Assembly: GCA_902491765.1 (NCBI GenBank)
Contig: CABUIY010000027.1
Coordinates: forward strand, 1 to 24,690
From: an uncultured Collinsella sp.
Lineage (GTDB): Bacteria; Actinomycetota; Coriobacteriia; Coriobacteriales; Coriobacteriaceae
DNA length: 24,690 bases
Direction: 5' to 3'
The first letter of the stretch is position 1. Each line of letters starts with the position of its first letter. Both the position numbers and the translations under genes were made by a program. The notes beneath the pieces are model-generated. The model ran no database searches, was not told where the DNA came from, and was given only the letters and a program-made list of their open reading frames with translations. Of the stretch, positions 22,187 through 24,690 are shown one piece after another.

Positions 22187-22819
22187 CTATCCTCTCTTCC
22201 TTGCAGCGTCGGAGGCGCGGCGCGCCAGCGCATCGGCGCGCGGCAACCATGTGTCGAGCAACTCATCACACGCCGTCTCGAGCTCCTCGGCACGAGCGCG
22301 ATCCTTCATAGACGTGGTGTTCGCAAAGAGCGTCAAGCTCGCACCCTGCATAGCGGCACGGCAGAACACGGCGCCGCACGCCACATCGGACAGCAGCTGA
22401 CGCGAACCCTTGTCGGCCATGTCCTCGAGCAGCGCCAGCGCACGCCCGCAGGCATCCATAATGCGATACGGCGGCATAGCGGCCACGTGCAGCGCATCCT
22501 GAATCGCGGTCGCTCGAGCCGGATCGTCACGCGGAATACCGTACGCCGCGGACACCTGCCCGTAGGCACGAACGTCTTCGGCAACCAGACCCACAAGCTC
22601 CTGCGCCAACTCGTCTGCCTGGGCAAATGCGCGCGTCAGATCGTCTGCGCGATCGGCAAGCGCGGGATTAGTTGCCCCATAACGAGCGACCATCCCGCAA
22701 AGCGAGGCGCCCAGCGCGCCCACAAAGGCGCTCGCGCTGCCACCGCCGGGAACCGGCTCGCGCGCGGCAAGCGCCTCGGCAAACCCGCGGCAGGTTTTAT
22801 CCATCATCTCTTGGCTCAT
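22187..22819 (-). CDS. fchA: Cyclodeaminase/cyclohydrolase family protein (FchA-like)
   Basis: A 210-residue all-helical protein of the FTCD C-terminal (cyclodeaminase) family. The hallmark PVPGGGSASAFVGALGASL is at 22-40. Stand-alone members in acetogens and other anaerobes (FchA) are 5,10-methenyl-THF cyclohydrolases; the fused form in animals is formiminotransferase-cyclodeaminase. Its place 2 bp ahead of a FolD that lacks cyclohydrolase residues points to the methenyl-THF cyclohydrolase role, giving 10-formyl-THF for purine and formyl-Met synthesis. A formimino-THF cyclodeaminase in histidine breakdown is the alternative, but no hut genes are nearby. The ATG at 22817-22819 with GAAGGTG upstream is preferred over the GTG two codons earlier. 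Confidence 0.88.
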   Translation of the reverse strand: MSQEMMDKTCRGFAEALAAREPVPGGGSASAFVGALGASLCGMVARYGATNPALADRADDLTRAFAQADELAQELVGLVAEDVRAYGQVSAAYGIPRDDPARATAIQDALHVAAMPPYRIMDACGRALALLEDMADKGSRQLLSDVACGAVFCRAAMQGASLTLFANTTSMKDRARAEELETACDELLDTWLPRADALARRASDAARKRG

Positions 22820-22980
22820 ACGCACGCACCTTCAAGTCATATAGATCGGTCGGGTGGCAACCGCCGGCCAACCGCGTCAAACACGTAATGGTGCTAAGTC
22901 TAGCCCATAAGTACTCGAGCGTCAGCGCACCTGGCCATCGCGGATTTCTATGACGAACGATAGGCGTCGGCACCGCAAAC

Positions 22981-22998
22981 ATGGGAAACATGGCCCAC
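22981..22998. repeat. 18-bp direct repeat, copy 1
   Basis: ATGGGAAACATGGCCCAC. It matches the copy at 23189-23206 at 17 of 18 bases; each is itself partly symmetric (GGG ... CCC around CATG). Confidence 0.6.
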
Positions 22999-23107
22999 CT
23001 TTCGGGACTTCCGGACGTCACAAACTGGGGCATATCTATAAACAAGGAACCTGTTGGGGCAACGCCCGCGTACACGCGCCCCTTTAAAACAACGGGCACC
23101 TCACCCC

Positions 23108-23142
23108 GGGGAGAGCCGGCAGCACCGGCCCTCCCCTCTTTT
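23108..23142 (+). terminator. Orphan Rho-independent terminator-like hairpin
   Basis: GGGGAG-A-GCCGG (23108-23119) pairs with CCGGC-C-CTCCCC (23125-23136) with one mismatch, followed by TCTTTT. It is oriented on the plus strand with no plus-strand gene upstream for over 10 kb, so it would end a small RNA or an attenuated leader of the lipoprotein gene. Confidence 0.6.
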
Positions 23143-23188
23143 GGACCCGCGCATATTGCCACTTGTCGGCGCAATTCCAGCCTCCAGA

Positions 23189-23206
23189 ATGGGACACATG
23201 GCCCAC
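23189..23206. repeat. 18-bp direct repeat, copy 2
   Basis: ATGGGACACATGGCCCAC, one base different from the copy at 22981-22998. It lies about 75 bp before the lipoprotein gene start. Confidence 0.6.
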
Positions 23207-23279
23207 TCGAACGAGCCGTCCACGCGTACAGTAAAGACAGGTAATCCATGGGCGGTTACAGATCGAGGAGGACACGACC

Positions 23280-23873
23280 ATGAAAAAGAAGGCCTTTGCG
23301 ATTCTCACCCTCTGCATCAGTCTCTTTGCCGCGGTTGCCCTGGTGGGCTGCGGTGGCAGCGGCGGCGCTACCGGCAGTAGCGGTGGCGGCGGATCAGAAA
23401 AGCCAGCCGTGGATATGAGGACCGACTTCATTTGGTTTAAGGTCGAGGTTCCCGAGGGCGTCGAGATCACCGACGTTGCCGGCGACACGGCCGATAGGAC
23501 CCAGTTTAAGTTCACCGAGAGCGAGCACGCCAGCGATCGCTTCATCCCCGTCTTCGACTCTGACAAGAACGCCGATGAGCTGTTCGACTACGAGGCAAAG
23601 TGGAAGGCCAGCTTTGAGTGGACCGAGAATGACCCCGTCAAGTACAACGGCAAGACTTGGCGCAACGCTTCCTATACACACTCGGGCGGCGTGACGACTG
23701 AGTACTTCACCGAAGCCGGCGGCGGCAGCGTCTACGTGAGCATCGACAACGTCGAAGAGCACAAGGACGCCGTCGAGACCATGATGAAGTCCCTGGAATT
23801 TGCCGATGATATCGCCAAGGCCAAGACCGAGGCTATGGATGTTAAGCTCGACGATATCGAGATTAAGCGCTAA
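23280..23873 (+). CDS. Secreted lipoprotein of unknown function
   Basis: A 197-residue lipoprotein. The signal peptide MKKKAFAILTLCISLFAAVA ends in the lipobox LVGC, so C24 would be lipidated and the protein tethered to the outer face of the membrane. A Gly/Ser linker (25-39) follows, then a soluble acidic domain of about 150 residues with alternating charged and aromatic residues (for example TDFIWFKVEVPEGVEI and EYFTEAGGGSVYVSID). The form recalls small extracytoplasmic domains that measure or bind a ligand, but I recognise no family. GAGGAGG is 8 bp before the ATG. A strong terminator follows, so it is likely a single-gene unit. Confidence 0.85.
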   Translation: MKKKAFAILTLCISLFAAVALVGCGGSGGATGSSGGGGSEKPAVDMRTDFIWFKVEVPEGVEITDVAGDTADRTQFKFTESEHASDRFIPVFDSDKNADELFDYEAKWKASFEWTENDPVKYNGKTWRNASYTHSGGVTTEYFTEAGGGSVYVSIDNVEEHKDAVETMMKSLEFADDIAKAKTEAMDVKLDDIEIKR

Positions 23874-24177
23874 GCGACTGGCGAGCGCAACGGGAAACAC
23901 GAGCGCAGCGAAGCAAGCGACAGTAACCCAGCGCTTCGCACCAAGGGAGGGTCGGCTCACCGGCCCTCCCTTTCTTATGCCGGTAGCTGGCGAACGCGAG
24001 GATGCCGGACTCCAAAACTATCCCAAGCGCGCCAGTAGCACCAATAGACAAGCGCCTCAGCACGTCCGCCCGCCGATTAATAGCGCCATGCAGACAATTT
24101 AAGCCGACGCCTTTAAACATCTGGGCAGTATAGTATCCAAAACGAGCGCATAACCGCACCCTGCGAACGGAGGAGTT
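23874..24177. other. Intergenic region after the lipoprotein gene
   Basis: About 300 bp. It contains the terminator at 23945-23976 and the leader of the next gene. TATAGT near 24129-24134 could be a -10 box, but no good -35 box lies at the right distance. A minus-strand frame runs through the stretch with a hydrophobic segment but without a ribosome site; I do not call it a gene. Confidence 0.5.
23945..23976 (+). terminator. Rho-independent terminator after the lipoprotein gene
   Basis: GGGAGGG-T-CGG (23945-23955) pairs with CCG-G-CCCTCCC (23960-23970), including one G-U, 4-nt loop, followed by TTTCTT. It resembles the orphan hairpin at 23108. Confidence 0.9.
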
Positions 24178-24645
24178 ATGACCGAACACCACGCCATCAG
24201 CCGTCGAGCATTCACGTTGGGCCTAGGACTCGCAGCATTGTCGCCTTTTGTAAGCCTGCCCGAAACCGCGGGATTGGGCCTTCCCGTGCGCGCGGCATTT
24301 GCAGACGACGCTGCCACAGCGTCGGACAGCCTCCACAATTTCGTCATTCGCCTTCGCCCCGCGGGCTATTTTCGCACCGCGAGCGTCAACCAAGACGGCA
24401 ACGTTCGCGGCAACGTCTGCCACCTGTTTAACGACGGCACGTCCAGCAAGCTCATCCTTGAGAACGTAACGACCAAGAAGGACGATACAAACTGGTACGC
24501 CATCCGCACCTTGCTCAATTTCGAAGAGCATAAAAAGACGGGCTACAGCATTTGGTCGGTCGACGACGACTCGGACAAAGATGGAAAGGTCATCCACGTA
24601 TGGGGCGGCGAGTATGACAACAAGCCCAGCCGCGCTTTAATATGA
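24178..24645 (+). CDS. Tat-exported small protein with lectin-like (beta-trefoil) features
   Basis: A 155-residue exported protein. The N-terminus has a twin-arginine signal SRRAFTLGLGLAAL (RR at 9-10), with a likely cleavage after AFA (40-42). The mature part of about 110 residues contains NQDGN- and DKDGKVIHVWGG-like segments and a WYAIR motif that recall ricin-type beta-trefoil lectin repeats. The three repeats needed for a full trefoil are not present and the frame stops at PSRALI, where a Q-x-W element would be expected, so it may be truncated or a single-unit variant. GGAGGAG precedes the ATG at 24178. I assign the fold only tentatively; carbohydrate binding is unproven. Confidence 0.7.
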   Translation: MTEHHAISRRAFTLGLGLAALSPFVSLPETAGLGLPVRAAFADDAATASDSLHNFVIRLRPAGYFRTASVNQDGNVRGNVCHLFNDGTSSKLILENVTTKKDDTNWYAIRTLLNFEEHKKTGYSIWSVDDDSDKDGKVIHVWGGEYDNKPSRALI

Positions 24646-24690
24646 GAAAGCCATTGTCAATAGGCGTGTTTGTTCGAGCCCGGTTTTAAA

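Larger units (their letters stand above)
22820..23279. other. 460-bp divergent intergenic region
   Basis: It lies between fchA (minus) and the lipoprotein gene (plus). No gene is supported: frames open on both strands but lack ribosome sites and a recognisable product. It contains two near-identical 18-bp copies (22981-22998 and 23189-23206) and an intrinsic terminator-like hairpin on the plus strand (23108-23142) with no gene before it. A small RNA or attenuated leader is possible. Confidence 0.5.

Noticed and set aside
22797..23249. Minus-strand frame of 150 codons upstream of fchA
   Set aside because: It overlaps the fchA start in another frame, lacks a ribosome site and runs through a terminator-like hairpin.
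23863..24192. Minus-strand frame of about 109 codons with a hydrophobic segment
   Set aside because: It lacks a ribosome site, overlaps the next gene's start and crosses the lipoprotein terminator.
24668..24690. GTTCGAGCCC near the right edge looks like a tRNA T-loop
   Set aside because: No matching acceptor, D or anticodon arms precede it; the window ends too soon to judge further.

Overview
The window reads as a GC-rich, gene-dense chromosome segment from a gut actinobacterium of the class Coriobacteriia, most likely Collinsella or a close relative. That is an inference from base composition, strong GGAGG-type ribosome sites, and the mix of genes: class III fructose bisphosphatase, DegV, a C69 dipeptidase, and a DUF4430 surface protein under a B12 riboswitch. 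I see no rRNA, complete tRNA, CRISPR array, phage gene or transposase gene.

Layout. Positions 1-2683 (minus) carry a DUF3267 membrane zinc peptidase-like gene followed by queH and queA, the last two enzymes of queuosine tRNA modification; a 34-bp perfect palindrome sits between the peptidase gene and queH. Positions 2816-6107 (plus) carry a divergent methionyl-tRNA synthetase-like protein and a NOP/Sun-type rRNA m5C methyltransferase. Then come a previously easy-to-miss 56-residue membrane protein (minus, 6132-6302), a TIM-barrel protein of unknown role (plus) and a DegV lipid-binding protein (minus). Positions 8876-11893 (plus) hold fbp and two tandem gtrA-like genes, with several strong hairpins and dyads between them.

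The most interesting block is 12053-17088 (minus). A cobalamin riboswitch precedes a two-gene unit: a 1282-residue surface protein with four DUF4430 (transcobalamin C-terminal-like) modules, a beta-propeller, an InlB-type repeat, a charged stalk and a C-terminal membrane anchor, then a 300-residue protein with an N-terminal membrane anchor and one DUF4430 module. The RNA sensor plus the fold suggest a surface system that captures corrinoids; no B12 transporter gene is next to it.

Positions 17164-20975 (minus) hold a C69 dipeptidase, a phasin-like protein and an UbiB/AarF-family kinase-like protein. A 230-bp element with 30-bp perfect terminal inverted repeats and no transposase gene (MITE-like) lies upstream of the dipeptidase gene. 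Positions 21330-22819 (minus) hold fchA-like and folD-like genes separated by 2 bp. This FolD lacks the lysine and glutamine needed for cyclohydrolase activity, so the two proteins probably split the reaction that one FolD usually performs. The right end has a lipoprotein and a small Tat-exported protein on the plus strand.
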